Counted from the first letter of the stretch, positions 36,541 through 45,708 are shown. The stretch: DNA of 63,501 nucleotides from Candidatus Aquabacterium excrementipullorum (GCA_019112875.1 DXIO01000105.1:1-63501); one strand, 5' to 3'. Notes: generated by a model not told the origin, from the sequence alone. Program-made: numbers and translations.

Positions 36541-37868
36541 GCCTGCGCATCGCCCTGCTGATGCATTCGCTGAACCCGCGTGGTGGCGTGGTGCACACCT
36601 TGTCGCTGGCCGATGCGCTGTGCGAGCACGGCCACCAGGTCACCTTGATCGCACCGGCGTCCCAGGGGCAGCGCCTGTTCCGCGACACCCGCGCGATCTT
36701 GAGTCTGGCCATGCTGTCCTCATCGCGCGTTCAGTCGATGTCACGTTCTGTCGGAGAGGGCGCCGCTGCGCAAGGCCGGCCGCTGTCGCCCCTCGCGGCC
36801 ATGGTCGCCACCCACATCGATGCCGTCGCACGCCATCTGCGCAGCCTGCCCGATCTGGACCGCTTCGACGTGCTGCATTCACAGGACAGCATCACCGCCA
36901 ATGCCCTGGCCCTGCTGCGCGCCGAAGGCCGCATCGCCGGCTTCAACCGCACCGTGCACCACCTGGACACCTTCGATGATCCGGTGTTGACTGCCTGGCA
37001 GGCTCGTGGGGTGCGCGATGCCAGCCGCCTGCTCTGCGTGAGCCCCTTGTGGCAGGGCGTGTTGCGCGATCAATGGCAGCGTGAGGCGGGCCTCGTGCCC
37101 AACGGGGTCGATACCGTTCGCTTCACACCCGCCAGCAGGGAGCCTCTGCAGCGCGTCCAGGACGATGCCCATCTGCGTGCTCTGGGCCTGGATCCCGAGG
37201 ACACCGGCCCGCTGTGGCTGTCCGTCGGCGGCATCGAGGAGCGCAAGAACCCCGAACGCCTGTTGCGTGCCTTCGCGGCCGTGCAGGGCGGCATCGCCTT
37301 GGGCGACGATCCCGCCGTTGGCCGGCACGACGCCGATGACGGCGAGTCGGCTGTGCATCCCGACGCCCGCCTCGTGATCGCCGGCGGTGCCAGCCTGCTC
37401 GACCACGATGCCTACGCCGCCCGCTTCCACGCCACGTTGCAGTCGCTGCCCGAGGCCACCCGTGCCCGCGTGCACCTGAGCGGTCCGCTGCCCGACGCCG
37501 CCATGCCAGCCCTGTACCGGCGCGCCACCGCGCTGGCCATGCCCTCCTTGCGTGAAGGCTTCGGCCTGGTCGTGCTCGAAGCCCTGGCCTGCGGCACGCC
37601 GGCCATCGTCTCGCGCCTCCGCCCTTTCACCGACCACCTGGCACCGCACGAAGCGCTGTGGGCCGACCCGCTCAGCGTGGCCGACCTGGCCCGCGCGCTG
37701 CGCCTGAGCCTGCGGGCCGATGCGCGCGCGCCGGTTCTGGAGGCTGGCCCGGCGGTCTGCGCCCGCTTCGCCTGGTCCCGCAGTGCCGAGCTGCACGAGC
37801 AGCACTACCGAAAAGCGCTCGCAGGGGTCACTCTTCCACGCCTCCCGCAGGAGCCTCTCCATGCCTGA
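36537..37868 (+). CDS. MSMEG_0565-family glycosyltransferase (GT4-like)
   Basis: A 443-residue GT-B fold protein. The N-terminal loop LNPRGGVVHTLSLADAL binds the acceptor, NGVDTVRFTP closes the first domain, and SLREGFGLVVLEALACGTP carries the E-x7-E nucleotide-sugar motif. The family is associated with Nit1C clusters but is missing from some of them. Two stretches look inserted compared with ordinary GT4 enzymes: about residues 55-85 (serine/arginine-rich) and about 250-280 (aspartate-rich). It overlaps the AIR-synthase-like gene by 4 bp and the next small gene by 8 bp. The presence of a sugar transfer step suggests a glycosylated product. Confidence 0.85.
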   Translation: MSLRIALLMHSLNPRGGVVHTLSLADALCEHGHQVTLIAPASQGQRLFRDTRAILSLAMLSSSRVQSMSRSVGEGAAAQGRPLSPLAAMVATHIDAVARHLRSLPDLDRFDVLHSQDSITANALALLRAEGRIAGFNRTVHHLDTFDDPVLTAWQARGVRDASRLLCVSPLWQGVLRDQWQREAGLVPNGVDTVRFTPASREPLQRVQDDAHLRALGLDPEDTGPLWLSVGGIEERKNPERLLRAFAAVQGGIALGDDPAVGRHDADDGESAVHPDARLVIAGGASLLDHDAYAARFHATLQSLPEATRARVHLSGPLPDAAMPALYRRATALAMPSLREGFGLVVLEALACGTPAIVSRLRPFTDHLAPHEALWADPLSVADLARALRLSLRADARAPVLEAGPAVCARFAWSRSAELHEQHYRKALAGVTLPRLPQEPLHA

Positions 37869-38148
37869 AATGATCTTCAAGGTGCGCTGGCCCGATGGCA
37901 GCGACAGCACCTGCTATTCACCGTCGCTCATCGTGCAGGACTACCTCGCACCTGGCACGGACTACCCGCTTGCCGACTTCCTGGCCCGCACCCGCGAGGC
38001 CCTGGAGATCGCCTCCGAGCGCGTGCGCGCCAAGTACGGCTTCGCCTGCTCGCGGGCCATGGACCAGTGGGCCGAGATCGACGAGATCGCCGCCCGTTTC
38101 AGGCACCAGCCCGATGCCCGCGTGCACGTGATCGCCTTCCACGGCTGA
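37861..38148 (+). CDS. MSMEG_0570-family nitrogen starvation response protein
   Basis: A 95-residue protein (MPEMIFKVRWPDGSDSTCYS) matching the small MSMEG_0570 family of Nit1C clusters (nitG equivalent). The signature is a short beta strand with VRWPDG, then DYLAPGTDYPLADFLARTRE and a helical region ending AEIDEIAARF. No catalytic motif is recognised. Its ATG overlaps the glycosyltransferase stop by 8 bp and an AGGAG site lies in the glycosyltransferase tail, so translation is coupled. Function unknown, possibly a binding partner of a cluster enzyme. Confidence 0.85.
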   Translation: MPEMIFKVRWPDGSDSTCYSPSLIVQDYLAPGTDYPLADFLARTREALEIASERVRAKYGFACSRAMDQWAEIDEIAARFRHQPDARVHVIAFHG

Positions 38149-38215
38149 TCCAACCTACGCAAGCTCCTTCACCGCCACACACCACCGCGCCAAGCGCCCC
38201 AGCGAGGACACCACC

Positions 38216-39538
38216 ATGAACGCTTCCAGCACCCCCGAACACCACGAAGTCATCATCATCGGCGGCGGCCAGGCCGGCCTGTCGATGAGCCATTACCTGC
38301 AGAAGATCGGCGCCCGCCACGTCGTCTTCGAGAAGCACACCGCCCTGCACAGCTGGCGCACGCAGCGCTGGGACAGCTTCTGCCTGGTCACGCCCAACTG
38401 GCAGTGCAATCTGCCCGGTCATCCCTACGCGGGCGACGACCCGCATGGCTTCATGAAGAAGGACCAGATCAACGACTACCTGGCGGGCTTCAGGCGCAGC
38501 GTGAACGCGCCGCTGCGCGAGGGCGTGGCCGTGCGCAAGGTGATGCCGCGCCCGCAGGGCGGCTTCGAAGTGCACGCCACGCACGGTGGCCAGACCATGG
38601 TGTGCACGGCCGACCAGGTGGTGGTGGCCTCGGGCGGCTACCACGTGCCCATCGTGCCGCGCCTGGCGGAGCGCCTGCCCGCCGGCATCGTGCAGGTGCA
38701 CTCCGAGCAGTACCGCAATCCGCAGTCGCTGCCCGAAGGCGCGGTGCTGGTCGTGGGCTCGGGCCAGTCCGGCTCGCAGATCGCCGAGGATCTCCACCTG
38801 GCTGGCCGCAAGGTGCATCTGGCCGTGGGCGATGCACCGCGCTGCGCGCGCTTCTACCGGGGCCGCGACGTGGTCGACTGGCTGGCCGACATGAACTACT
38901 ACGACATGCCTGTGCACCAGCACCCGCTGCGCGAGGGCGTGCGCGACAACACCAATCACTACGTCACCGGCCGCGACGGCGGGCGCGACATCGATCTGCG
39001 CAAGTTCGCGCTGGAGGGCATGCAGCTGCACGGACTTTTGGCCGGCCTGGAGGATGGTGTGATGCAGTTCGCGCCGGGCTTGCAAGATGCGCTGGACCGC
39101 GCCGACCAGGTCTACAACGGCATCAACGCCAGCATCGACAGGCACATCGCCACGCAGGGCATCGACGCGCCGCCGCCTTCGGTCTACGAGCCTGTGTGGC
39201 AACCCGATGGCGAGCAGCTCAGCCTGGATCTGCAGGCCGCCGGCATCACGGCCGTGGTGTGGTGCATCGGCTTCAAGCCCGATTTCGAGTGGCTGGACGC
39301 GCCGGTGTTCAACGGCCGGGGCCAGCCCGTCCACACGCGCGGCGTCACGCAGCAGAAAGGCCTGTACTTCCTGGGCCTGCCCTGGCAGTACACCTGGGGC
39401 TCGGGCCGCTTCTCGGGCGTGTCGCGCGATGCGGCCTTCCTGGCCGAGCGCATCGACGCGGTGCGCGAGTTGTGCCCGCCGCTGTCCGCCGCGACCACCG
39501 TGAAACCCACGCACGCCCAGATGGCCATGGCCGCCTGA
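38216..39538 (+). CDS. MSMEG_0569-family flavin-dependent oxidoreductase
   Basis: A 440-residue FAD protein. The first Rossmann fold ([16 protein letters not shown]) binds FAD and the second ([17 protein letters not shown]) binds NAD(P)H. The layout resembles flavin monooxygenases of the YUCCA/CzcO type: [17 protein letters not shown] is the substrate-side motif and [18 protein letters not shown] the late conserved stretch. In P. pseudoalcaligenes the homologue is nitH. It follows the small gene after 67 bp and ends four bases before the LysR stop, so it closes the cluster. An N-oxygenation or amine oxidation role is likely but unproven. Confidence 0.88.
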   Translation: MNASSTPEHHEVIIIGGGQAGLSMSHYLQKIGARHVVFEKHTALHSWRTQRWDSFCLVTPNWQCNLPGHPYAGDDPHGFMKKDQINDYLAGFRRSVNAPLREGVAVRKVMPRPQGGFEVHATHGGQTMVCTADQVVVASGGYHVPIVPRLAERLPAGIVQVHSEQYRNPQSLPEGAVLVVGSGQSGSQIAEDLHLAGRKVHLAVGDAPRCARFYRGRDVVDWLADMNYYDMPVHQHPLREGVRDNTNHYVTGRDGGRDIDLRKFALEGMQLHGLLAGLEDGVMQFAPGLQDALDRADQVYNGINASIDRHIATQGIDAPPPSVYEPVWQPDGEQLSLDLQAAGITAVVWCIGFKPDFEWLDAPVFNGRGQPVHTRGVTQQKGLYFLGLPWQYTWGSGRFSGVSRDAAFLAERIDAVRELCPPLSAATTVKPTHAQMAMAA

Positions 39539-39542
39539 GGAT

Positions 39543-40454
39543 TCACGTGACCTTGCTCAGCCACGCCCGGTAGAACTCGACGAAGGCGCGCACCCGCGCC
39601 GGCGGGGCCTGCCGCCCTGGCGGGTAAACCGCGTGGATGCCGCCGAAAGGTGCGTGCCAGTCCGCCAGCACGCGAACCAGCCGACGCTCGCGCAGGGCCT
39701 TGGCGGCGGCGAACTGCTCCGTCACCGAGAGGCCCATGCCGTGTTCCAGAAGGGCCATCAGCGCCGCGCCGGAGTCCACGCGCAGGCGGCTGTTCATGCG
39801 CACCGTCTGTGCTTCGCGGCGGGCGTGGGCGAAGGTCCAGGTCAGTGGCGATGGCAGGAGGCTCAACGCCACCCAGTCGTGCTCGGCCAGGTCCTTGGGC
39901 TGCCTGGGCGTGCCGCGCCGGTGCAGGTAATCGGGGCTGGCCAGCACCCATTGCTCGAAGCCGCCCAGCTTGAGCGCGCGTTGGGTGGAGTCGCGCAGCC
40001 AGCCCACGCGGATGGACAGGTCCAGCCCCTCGCGCACCAGGTCCACGCGCTGGTCGGTGGCGCGCAGGTCGATGTGCAACGCCGGGTGCAGCGCAGCGAA
40101 GCGGGCGACGGCTGGCGCCAGCGACTGCGCCACATGGTCCACCGGCGCGGTGATGCGTAAGGTGCCGCTCAAGGGCCCGTCGTCGCGGCCCAGGTGAGCC
40201 ACCGTGTCCTGCACCGAACGCAGCGGCGGGATGCAGTCGCCATACACGCGCTGGCCCAGTTCGGTCAGGGCCAGGCGGCGCGTCGTGCGTGTCAGCAAGC
40301 TGCCGCCCAGTTGCCCTTCCAATTCACGCAGCACCAAGCTCACCCGCGCCTTGGTCTGGCCAAGGCGGTCGGCCGCGGCGGTGAAGCTGCCGGACTCCAC
40401 CACGGCCGCGAAGACCAGCAAGTGGTTCAGATTGAGGGCATCGGTGGCGGCCAT
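39543..40454 (-). CDS. LysR-family transcriptional regulator
   Basis: A 303-residue LysR regulator. The helix-turn-helix is LLVFAAVVESGSFTAAADRL with GQTKARVSLVLRELEGQLGG; a two-lobed effector domain follows from about residue 92 (LSGTLRITAPVDHVAQSLAP). It is divergent from the NAD(P)-binding protein gene across 106 bp and convergent with the Nit1C flavoprotein. The adjacency makes the NAD(P)-binding protein its likely target, an arrangement often seen with quinone- or aldehyde-responsive LysR proteins. Effector unknown. Confidence 0.92.
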   Translation of the reverse strand: MAATDALNLNHLLVFAAVVESGSFTAAADRLGQTKARVSLVLRELEGQLGGSLLTRTTRRLALTELGQRVYGDCIPPLRSVQDTVAHLGRDDGPLSGTLRITAPVDHVAQSLAPAVARFAALHPALHIDLRATDQRVDLVREGLDLSIRVGWLRDSTQRALKLGGFEQWVLASPDYLHRRGTPRQPKDLAEHDWVALSLLPSPLTWTFAHARREAQTVRMNSRLRVDSGAALMALLEHGMGLSVTEQFAAAKALRERRLVRVLADWHAPFGGIHAVYPPGRQAPPARVRAFVEFYRAWLSKVT

Positions 40455-40457
40455 GCT

Positions 40458-40490
40458 GAATTGTCAATGCATTGAAAACAATGAATTGTC
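40458..40490. promoter_or_regulatory. Candidate LysR operator
   Basis: The divergent gap holds a perfect palindrome CAATGCATTG (40465-40474) between two direct copies of GAATTGTC (40458-40465 and 40483-40490, 25 bp apart), all within an A/T-rich patch starting 4 bp upstream of the LysR start. This fits a LysR tetramer site overlapping its own promoter. Confidence 0.45.
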
Positions 40491-40560
40491 CATCGGGCGC
40501 TTTATCGAATCAATCCAGAGGCGCAAGATCCGTCCATCAGAACCCTGAAGGACACCCATC

Positions 40561-41205
40561 ATGAAGATCGCGATCATCGGCGCCACCGGCTTCATCGGCT
40601 CGCAACTGCTGGCCGAAGCGGCTTCCCGCGGCCACACCATCACCGCCTTTGTCTCGCGCCCCGAGCGCGTGGCCACCACCGACAAGGTCAGCGCCCAGGG
40701 CGTGGACGTGACCGACACCGCCGCCCTCACCGCCGCGCTGACGGGCCAGGGCTTCGAGGCCGTGCTCTCCGCCTTCAGCGGCCATGCCCAGGCCGACACG
40801 CTGGACTACTACCTCAAGGGCTTCAAGAGCATCCTGGCGGCCGTGAAGGCTGCCGGCGTGCCCCGCCTGCTGGTGGTGGGCGGCGCGGCCAGCCTGGAGG
40901 TGGCGCCCGGCAAGATCCTGCTGGACAGCCCGGACTTTCCCGCCCAGTGGAAAGGCACGGCCGAAGGTGCTCGCCAGGCCTTGGCGCTGCTGCGTGCCGA
41001 ACCCACGCTGGATTGGACCTTCCTGAGCCCCTCGGCCATGATCGAACCCGGCCAGCGCACCGGCCAGTTCCGCCTGGGCGGCGACCAGCTGCTGGTCGAT
41101 GCGAAGGGCAAGAGCCACATCTCGCTGCAGGACTACGCCGTGGCCCTGATCGACGAGCTGGACCAGCCCGCGCACTCGCGCCGCCGTTTCACCGTCGGCT
41201 ACTGA
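40561..41205 (+). CDS. NAD(P)-binding, NmrA/YwnB-like oxidoreductase
   Basis: A 214-residue Rossmann-fold protein of the atypical SDR group. The dinucleotide motif GATGFIG is at residues 8-14, DVTDTAALTAAL follows, LLVVGGAASLEVAPG is the fourth-strand motif, and the catalytic YxxxK of classical SDRs is not evident. Members often act as quinone or biliverdin reductase-like proteins, or as NADP sensors. Good context: it is alone, opposite a LysR gene. The substrate cannot be named. Confidence 0.85.
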   Translation: MKIAIIGATGFIGSQLLAEAASRGHTITAFVSRPERVATTDKVSAQGVDVTDTAALTAALTGQGFEAVLSAFSGHAQADTLDYYLKGFKSILAAVKAAGVPRLLVVGGAASLEVAPGKILLDSPDFPAQWKGTAEGARQALALLRAEPTLDWTFLSPSAMIEPGQRTGQFRLGGDQLLVDAKGKSHISLQDYAVALIDELDQPAHSRRRFTVGY

Positions 41206-41258
41206 GCGTCGCGCCTGCGGGTTCACCGCAGTAAAAAAGTGCTGCACCGGCGCTGTGC

Positions 41259-42185
41259 ATGGCCGACAATGGCCCGATGCATGGACCGCGACCCCGGATC
41301 GTCCCTGCCGCATTCCTCAGGAGGCCGGTGTTCGCCGCGAAGAAGGTGGCCCTGTGTCGACAGGCCCGCAGCCTGGCCATGGCGACGTGGCTGGCCTGGG
41401 GCCTGGCGTGGTGCGGTGCGCAGGCCGCGCCCGGTGCCGCCAGCGCGCCCGACCCAAGGCCATTGACAGCCGCAGCGCCCCTCGCCAGACCCGCATCGGC
41501 GCCGATCCCCGTGTCGCCCCTGCAGGACAGCATCGCCCAGCGCGTCGATGCCTGCACCACCTGCCACGGTGCCGATGGCCGCGCCGGTCCCGATGGCTAC
41601 TACCCGCGCCTGGCCGGCAAGCCCGCTGGCTATCTGGCCAACCAGTTGCTCAATTTCCGCGATGGCCGGCGAAGCTATGCGCCCATGGTCTACCTGCTGG
41701 ATCACCTGAACGACGCCTACCTGCGCGAGATCGCCGCTTACTTCGCCTCGCTGGACATTCCCTACCCCCCGCCTGTGCGCCCCACCGAAACAAGCACCGT
41801 GCTGGCGCGTGGTCAGATCCTGGTGCTGCAAGGCGATGCGGCGCGCGGCATCCCGGCCTGCGTGCAGTGCCACGGCCAGATGCTGACCGGCGTGGCCCCC
41901 GCCATCCCCGGCCTGCTCGGCCTGCCACGCCACTACCTGGCGGGGCAGATCGGTGCCTGGCACAACGGCCGCCGGCGCGCACAGGCGCCCGATTGCATGG
42001 CCGATGTGGCCCGGCGCCTGTCGCCCGATGACGTGAGTGCCGTGGCCTCGTGGCTCTCCAGCCAGCCTTGGCCGACCGGCGCCAAGCCGGCGGCGGGCCT
42101 GCCGCACGCCTTGCCCATGCCGTGTGGGGGTGTGCCCGATCCGGCCAAGCCCGCGCCAGCGCCCGCCCCCCGGAGTGCGCCATGA
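41259..42185 (+). CDS. Exported diheme cytochrome c
   Basis: A protein of up to 308 residues with a signal sequence (MATWLAWGLAWCGAQAAPG) and two heme motifs, CTTCH and CVQCH, each followed by a class I-like fold (MVYLLDHLNDAYLREIAAYF; GLPRHYLAGQIGAWHNGRR). It resembles cytochrome c4-type electron carriers. The start is uncertain: ATG 41259 gives a long basic leader, while GTG 41328 sits close behind an AGGAGG and would give a more normal signal peptide. The C-terminus is Pro/Ala-rich. Its stop overlaps the next cytochrome gene by 4 bp. Confidence 0.85.
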   Translation: MADNGPMHGPRPRIVPAAFLRRPVFAAKKVALCRQARSLAMATWLAWGLAWCGAQAAPGAASAPDPRPLTAAAPLARPASAPIPVSPLQDSIAQRVDACTTCHGADGRAGPDGYYPRLAGKPAGYLANQLLNFRDGRRSYAPMVYLLDHLNDAYLREIAAYFASLDIPYPPPVRPTETSTVLARGQILVLQGDAARGIPACVQCHGQMLTGVAPAIPGLLGLPRHYLAGQIGAWHNGRRRAQAPDCMADVARRLSPDDVSAVASWLSSQPWPTGAKPAAGLPHALPMPCGGVPDPAKPAPAPAPRSAP

Positions 42186-43474
42186 GCAGCAAGGCGCGGC
42201 ATCGCCGCCTGTTCATGGCCCTGCTGCTGATCGCCTTGGTCGGCATCGCCACGGCCACGGTCTGGTCGCTCAACCGCCTGGACGAATCACCGCTGCCCGC
42301 GCAGGACGGCCCTTCGCCCACCACCGAGGCCCAGATCGCGCGTGGCGCCTACCTGGCCCGCGCCGGCAACTGCGCCACCTGCCACACCGAGCGTGGCGGT
42401 GCGCCTTACGCCGGCGGGCGCGCGCTGGCCACGCCCTTCGGCACGGTCTACAGCAGCAACCTCACGCCCGACGAGGCCACCGGCTTGGGCCGCTGGTCGG
42501 CCGAGGCCTTTTGGCGCGCGCTGCACAACGGCCGCTCGCGCGACGGGCGCCTGCTCTACCCGGTCTTCCCCTACCCCAACTACACGCAGGTCACCCGAGC
42601 CGACAGCGATGCGCTCTACGCCTACCTGCGCAGCCTGCCGCCAGCCAAGGCACCCAACCGCGCGCACGAGCTGTCCTTTCCCATCAGCACCCAGCCGGCG
42701 CTGGCCGTGTGGCGCGCGTTGTACTTCCGCCCCGGGGTGCACCGCGACGAGCCCGGCCGCACGGCCGAATGGAACCGTGGTGCCTACCTGGTGCGGGGCC
42801 TGGGCCATTGCGCCGCCTGCCACGAGGCCCGCAACCTGTTGGGCGCCTCGCAAGGGCTGGAGCTGGCCGGCGGCCTGATGCCGCTGCAGAACTGGTACGC
42901 CCCGTCGCTGCGAGATCCGCGTGAAGCCGGCGTGGCCGATTGGCCCGGCCAGGACATCGTGACGCTGCTGCGCACGGGCCTGGCGCCCCGGGGCGGCGTG
43001 CTGGGCCCGATGGCCGACGTGGTCTACCGCAGCACCCAGCACCTGAGCGAGCCGGATCTGCACGCCATGGCCGTTTTCCTCAAGAGCCTGCCTCCGCCCC
43101 CGGTGATGCCATCCGAGCCCACACACCCCACGGACGTGCGCCTGGCCCAGGGCGCCGCGCTGTATGACCGCCATTGCGCCACCTGCCATGGTGAGCAGGG
43201 CGAGGGCGTGCCGGGCATCTACCCGGCGCTGGCGGGCAACCGTGCCGTGCGCATGGCCGAGCCCGCCAACGTGATCCGCGTGATCGCCAAGGGCGGCTTC
43301 CTGCCGGCCACCCAGGGCAACCCGCGCCCCTTCGGCATGCCGCCTTTCGCGCACCAGCTGTCGGACGATGACATCGCGGCCGTGGCCACCTACGTGCGCC
43401 ACAGCTGGGGCAACCGGGCTGGCCTGGTCGAGCCGCAGACGGTCGGCCGCCTGCGCGCCGGGGGCGACGACTGA
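42182..43474 (+). CDS. Membrane-anchored triheme cytochrome c
   Basis: A 430-residue protein. One N-terminal helix (LFMALLLIALVGIATATVW) serves as signal or anchor, followed by three heme domains with CATCH, CAACH and CATCH. The layout matches the cytochrome subunit of periplasmic alcohol, aldehyde or gluconate dehydrogenases (AdhB type): GRALATPFGTVYSSNLTPD and LTPDEATGLGRWS are typical of that subunit. No dehydrogenase large subunit sits next to it, so it may pass electrons from an enzyme encoded elsewhere. It overlaps the diheme gene and is followed by a convergent membrane-protein gene. Confidence 0.9.
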   Translation: MSSKARHRRLFMALLLIALVGIATATVWSLNRLDESPLPAQDGPSPTTEAQIARGAYLARAGNCATCHTERGGAPYAGGRALATPFGTVYSSNLTPDEATGLGRWSAEAFWRALHNGRSRDGRLLYPVFPYPNYTQVTRADSDALYAYLRSLPPAKAPNRAHELSFPISTQPALAVWRALYFRPGVHRDEPGRTAEWNRGAYLVRGLGHCAACHEARNLLGASQGLELAGGLMPLQNWYAPSLRDPREAGVADWPGQDIVTLLRTGLAPRGGVLGPMADVVYRSTQHLSEPDLHAMAVFLKSLPPPPVMPSEPTHPTDVRLAQGAALYDRHCATCHGEQGEGVPGIYPALAGNRAVRMAEPANVIRVIAKGGFLPATQGNPRPFGMPPFAHQLSDDDIAAVATYVRHSWGNRAGLVEPQTVGRLRAGGDD

Positions 43475-43488
43475 GGCGCCGCCGATCC

Positions 43489-44508
43489 TCAGGACGGCTG
43501 AGCGCCCTGGCCTGGACGAATGCGCAGGAAAGCGAATGTCAGCCCGGTGCACCAGGCCATGGGCTGGTAGATGCGGGTTTCGGTGAGCACCGCGAACGGG
43601 ATCAAGGCCAGCAGGTAGGCCACCATGGTCAGCGCGAAGGAGAAGGCGCCGAGTTCCCGCAGCCGCCACAAGCGCACGGCGGCCCAGCTGTAAAAGGACA
43701 GCAAGGCGGCCATCAGCACCAGGGGCACCGCGCCCTTGCCTTTGGTGACGAAGCGGATCAGCAGTTCGCCATTGGCCGCCAGCTGCCAGTGGTTTCCGAA
43801 CGAGGCATGGGCGAGGTCATCCCCCACGCCGGGCGACATGGAGTGCACGAACAGCAGGCTGCGAGTGAGTTGCACGAACGCCGTCCCGAGCACCACGAGC
43901 ACGATGGCGCACAGAACCGGCCTGCCCAGCAGCGGACGCCGGGACACCACGGTGTACAGCACCATGAAGACGGGGATGAACAACGCCGATTCACGGGACA
44001 GGATGGCCACGGCGAACAGCAGGACGAATGCGCCGATACGTTCGGGCTTGGTGAAGGCCAGGTAGGCCATGGCCAGCAGCAGCAGGCTCTCCAGGAAGTC
44101 CCACGGGTAGCTCCAGCGGTGCTTGCCCAGCACCCAGACCACCGCCGAGATGGCCATCACCTTCCAGGTGAGGCGCGAGGCTGGGGGCTCGCCGGGCGAC
44201 AGGCGCCGCAGCGCGAGGAGGAGCGCGGTGTTCGCCACGCCCAGCATCAGCAGCACGTACAGATGCAGGGGGTACGCCGTGAGCACCCGCAAGGCATCGA
44301 CCAGTGCAGGCCCCAGGAGCCTGTTCTGGTAGGCGCGCCAATGCGGCGTGCCCTGCAGCACGCCCTGTGACGCATCGATCAGGTCCTGCATGCGTTGCGC
44401 CTCGTGGTGGGTGGCCAGCCAGAACCCGAACTCGAGCAGGCTGAGCAGCACGAGGGCGAGCGCCAGTTTCACAACGGGAACCCTGTGGGCGGAATGCGCG
44501 GAGATCAT
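43489..44508 (-). CDS. Multi-pass membrane protein of unknown function
   Basis: A 339-residue protein with about eight to nine predicted helices, the first at residues 14-32 (KLALALVLLSLLEFGFWLA). Periplasmic loops are modest and contain no clear catalytic DxD or ExD motif, although the alternation of helices with a loop after the first (ASQGVLQGTPHWRAYQNRLL) recalls GT-C-like mannosyltransferase-type proteins. I cannot name it. It lies between the cytochromes and a methyltransferase gene, 24 bp from the latter, so the two may be co-transcribed. Confidence 0.7.
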   Translation of the reverse strand: MISAHSAHRVPVVKLALALVLLSLLEFGFWLATHHEAQRMQDLIDASQGVLQGTPHWRAYQNRLLGPALVDALRVLTAYPLHLYVLLMLGVANTALLLALRRLSPGEPPASRLTWKVMAISAVVWVLGKHRWSYPWDFLESLLLLAMAYLAFTKPERIGAFVLLFAVAILSRESALFIPVFMVLYTVVSRRPLLGRPVLCAIVLVVLGTAFVQLTRSLLFVHSMSPGVGDDLAHASFGNHWQLAANGELLIRFVTKGKGAVPLVLMAALLSFYSWAAVRLWRLRELGAFSFALTMVAYLLALIPFAVLTETRIYQPMAWCTGLTFAFLRIRPGQGAQPS

Positions 44509-44532
44509 GAGCAGGTGGGAAGTGCGGCGGCG

Positions 44533-45708
44533 TCAGGCGTGCGGCGCGGCGCCCAGGCGCCACAAGGACGTGACTTCGGCGGCGCGCGCGGCGTGCAGCG
44601 GGTCTGCCGCGTCGCTGGCCTTGGGGTGGCGAGGACGGATGTCGAGGCGGTCGATCACGCGCAAGCCACCGGCCTGGATCCAGCCCAGCAATTCATCGCG
44701 CGTGCGCAGGCCCAGGTGTTCGGCCAGGTCGGAGATCACCAGCCAGCCTTCCCCGCCGGGTGCCAGGCGCGCCTTCAGGCCCGCGAGGAAGCCGCGCAGC
44801 ATGCGGCTGTCCGGGTCGTAGACAGCCTGTTCGATGGTGGACACCGGCTTGGCCGGCAGCCAGGGCGGGTTGCAGACCACCAGCGGCGCCTGGCCCGGCG
44901 GGAACAGGTCGGCCTGCAGCAGTTCCACTTGCGGCAGCAGGCCGAGGTGCTGCAGGTTCTCCTGCGCGCAGGCCAGGGCCCGTGGCGAGAGGTCCGTGGC
45001 CACGATGCGGCGCACGCCACGGCGCGCCAGCACGGCGGCCAGCACTGCGCTGCCCGTGCCGATGTCGAAGGCCAGCTCGGTGGATGGCAGCGGCGCGCGT
45101 GCCACCAGGTCCACGTACTCGCCACGCACTGGTGAGAACACGCCGTGGTGCGCGTGGATGCGGCCTTTGAGCGCCGGGATCTCGACGCCCTTCTTGCGCC
45201 ATTCGTGCGCGCCGATCAGGCCGAGCAACTCGCGCAGCGAGGCCACGTAGGGCCCCTCGGCCGGGCCGTAGGCTTCCAGGCAGGCCTGGCGCACGTCGGG
45301 CGCGCGGCGCAGCGGCAGTGTGTGGTCGGCAGCAAAAGGCAGCACGAGCATGCCCAGGATGCGGGCACGGTGTCCCTGCTGTTGCCGGTGCTGGTGGAAG
45401 GCGTCGCGCGCGGCCTGTGGGGTGGGCCGTTGGGCAGGCTGGCCGCCAGCCTGCCGGCGCCCGCCTCGCCGGGCCTGCTGGTCCAGCCGGCGCCCCAGCG
45501 CCTGCAGCAGGTGGCGCGCATTCTGGAAATCGCCTTGCCATAACAGCGCCGTGCCTTCGCAGGCCAGCTTGTAGGCGGTGTCCGCCGGCAGGCGGTCGTC
45601 GGCCAGCATCACCTTGCGGGGCACGGGCTGGCCGCCCTCGGCCTGCCACCGCGCCTGGCGCGGCGCGCCATCGGCATCGGTCCAGTGGATCAGGGCAGGG
45701 GCGTTCAT
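44533..45708 (-). CDS. Class I SAM-dependent methyltransferase
   Basis: A 391-residue protein. The SAM motif ELAFDIGTGSAVLAAVLARRG is near residue 220 and the motif CNPPWLP resembles the NPPY/F active site of N5-glutamine and nucleic-acid amino-methyltransferases such as PrmC or RsmC. The first 190 residues contain a Gln/Arg-rich linker (about 70-115) and a separate helical domain. ATG 45708 (MNAPALIHW) was selected; a longer frame upstream has atypical sequence. The target is probably a protein or RNA amide or amine but cannot be fixed. Confidence 0.82.
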   Translation of the reverse strand: MNAPALIHWTDADGAPRQARWQAEGGQPVPRKVMLADDRLPADTAYKLACEGTALLWQGDFQNARHLLQALGRRLDQQARRGGRRQAGGQPAQRPTPQAARDAFHQHRQQQGHRARILGMLVLPFAADHTLPLRRAPDVRQACLEAYGPAEGPYVASLRELLGLIGAHEWRKKGVEIPALKGRIHAHHGVFSPVRGEYVDLVARAPLPSTELAFDIGTGSAVLAAVLARRGVRRIVATDLSPRALACAQENLQHLGLLPQVELLQADLFPPGQAPLVVCNPPWLPAKPVSTIEQAVYDPDSRMLRGFLAGLKARLAPGGEGWLVISDLAEHLGLRTRDELLGWIQAGGLRVIDRLDIRPRHPKASDAADPLHAARAAEVTSLWRLGAAPHA

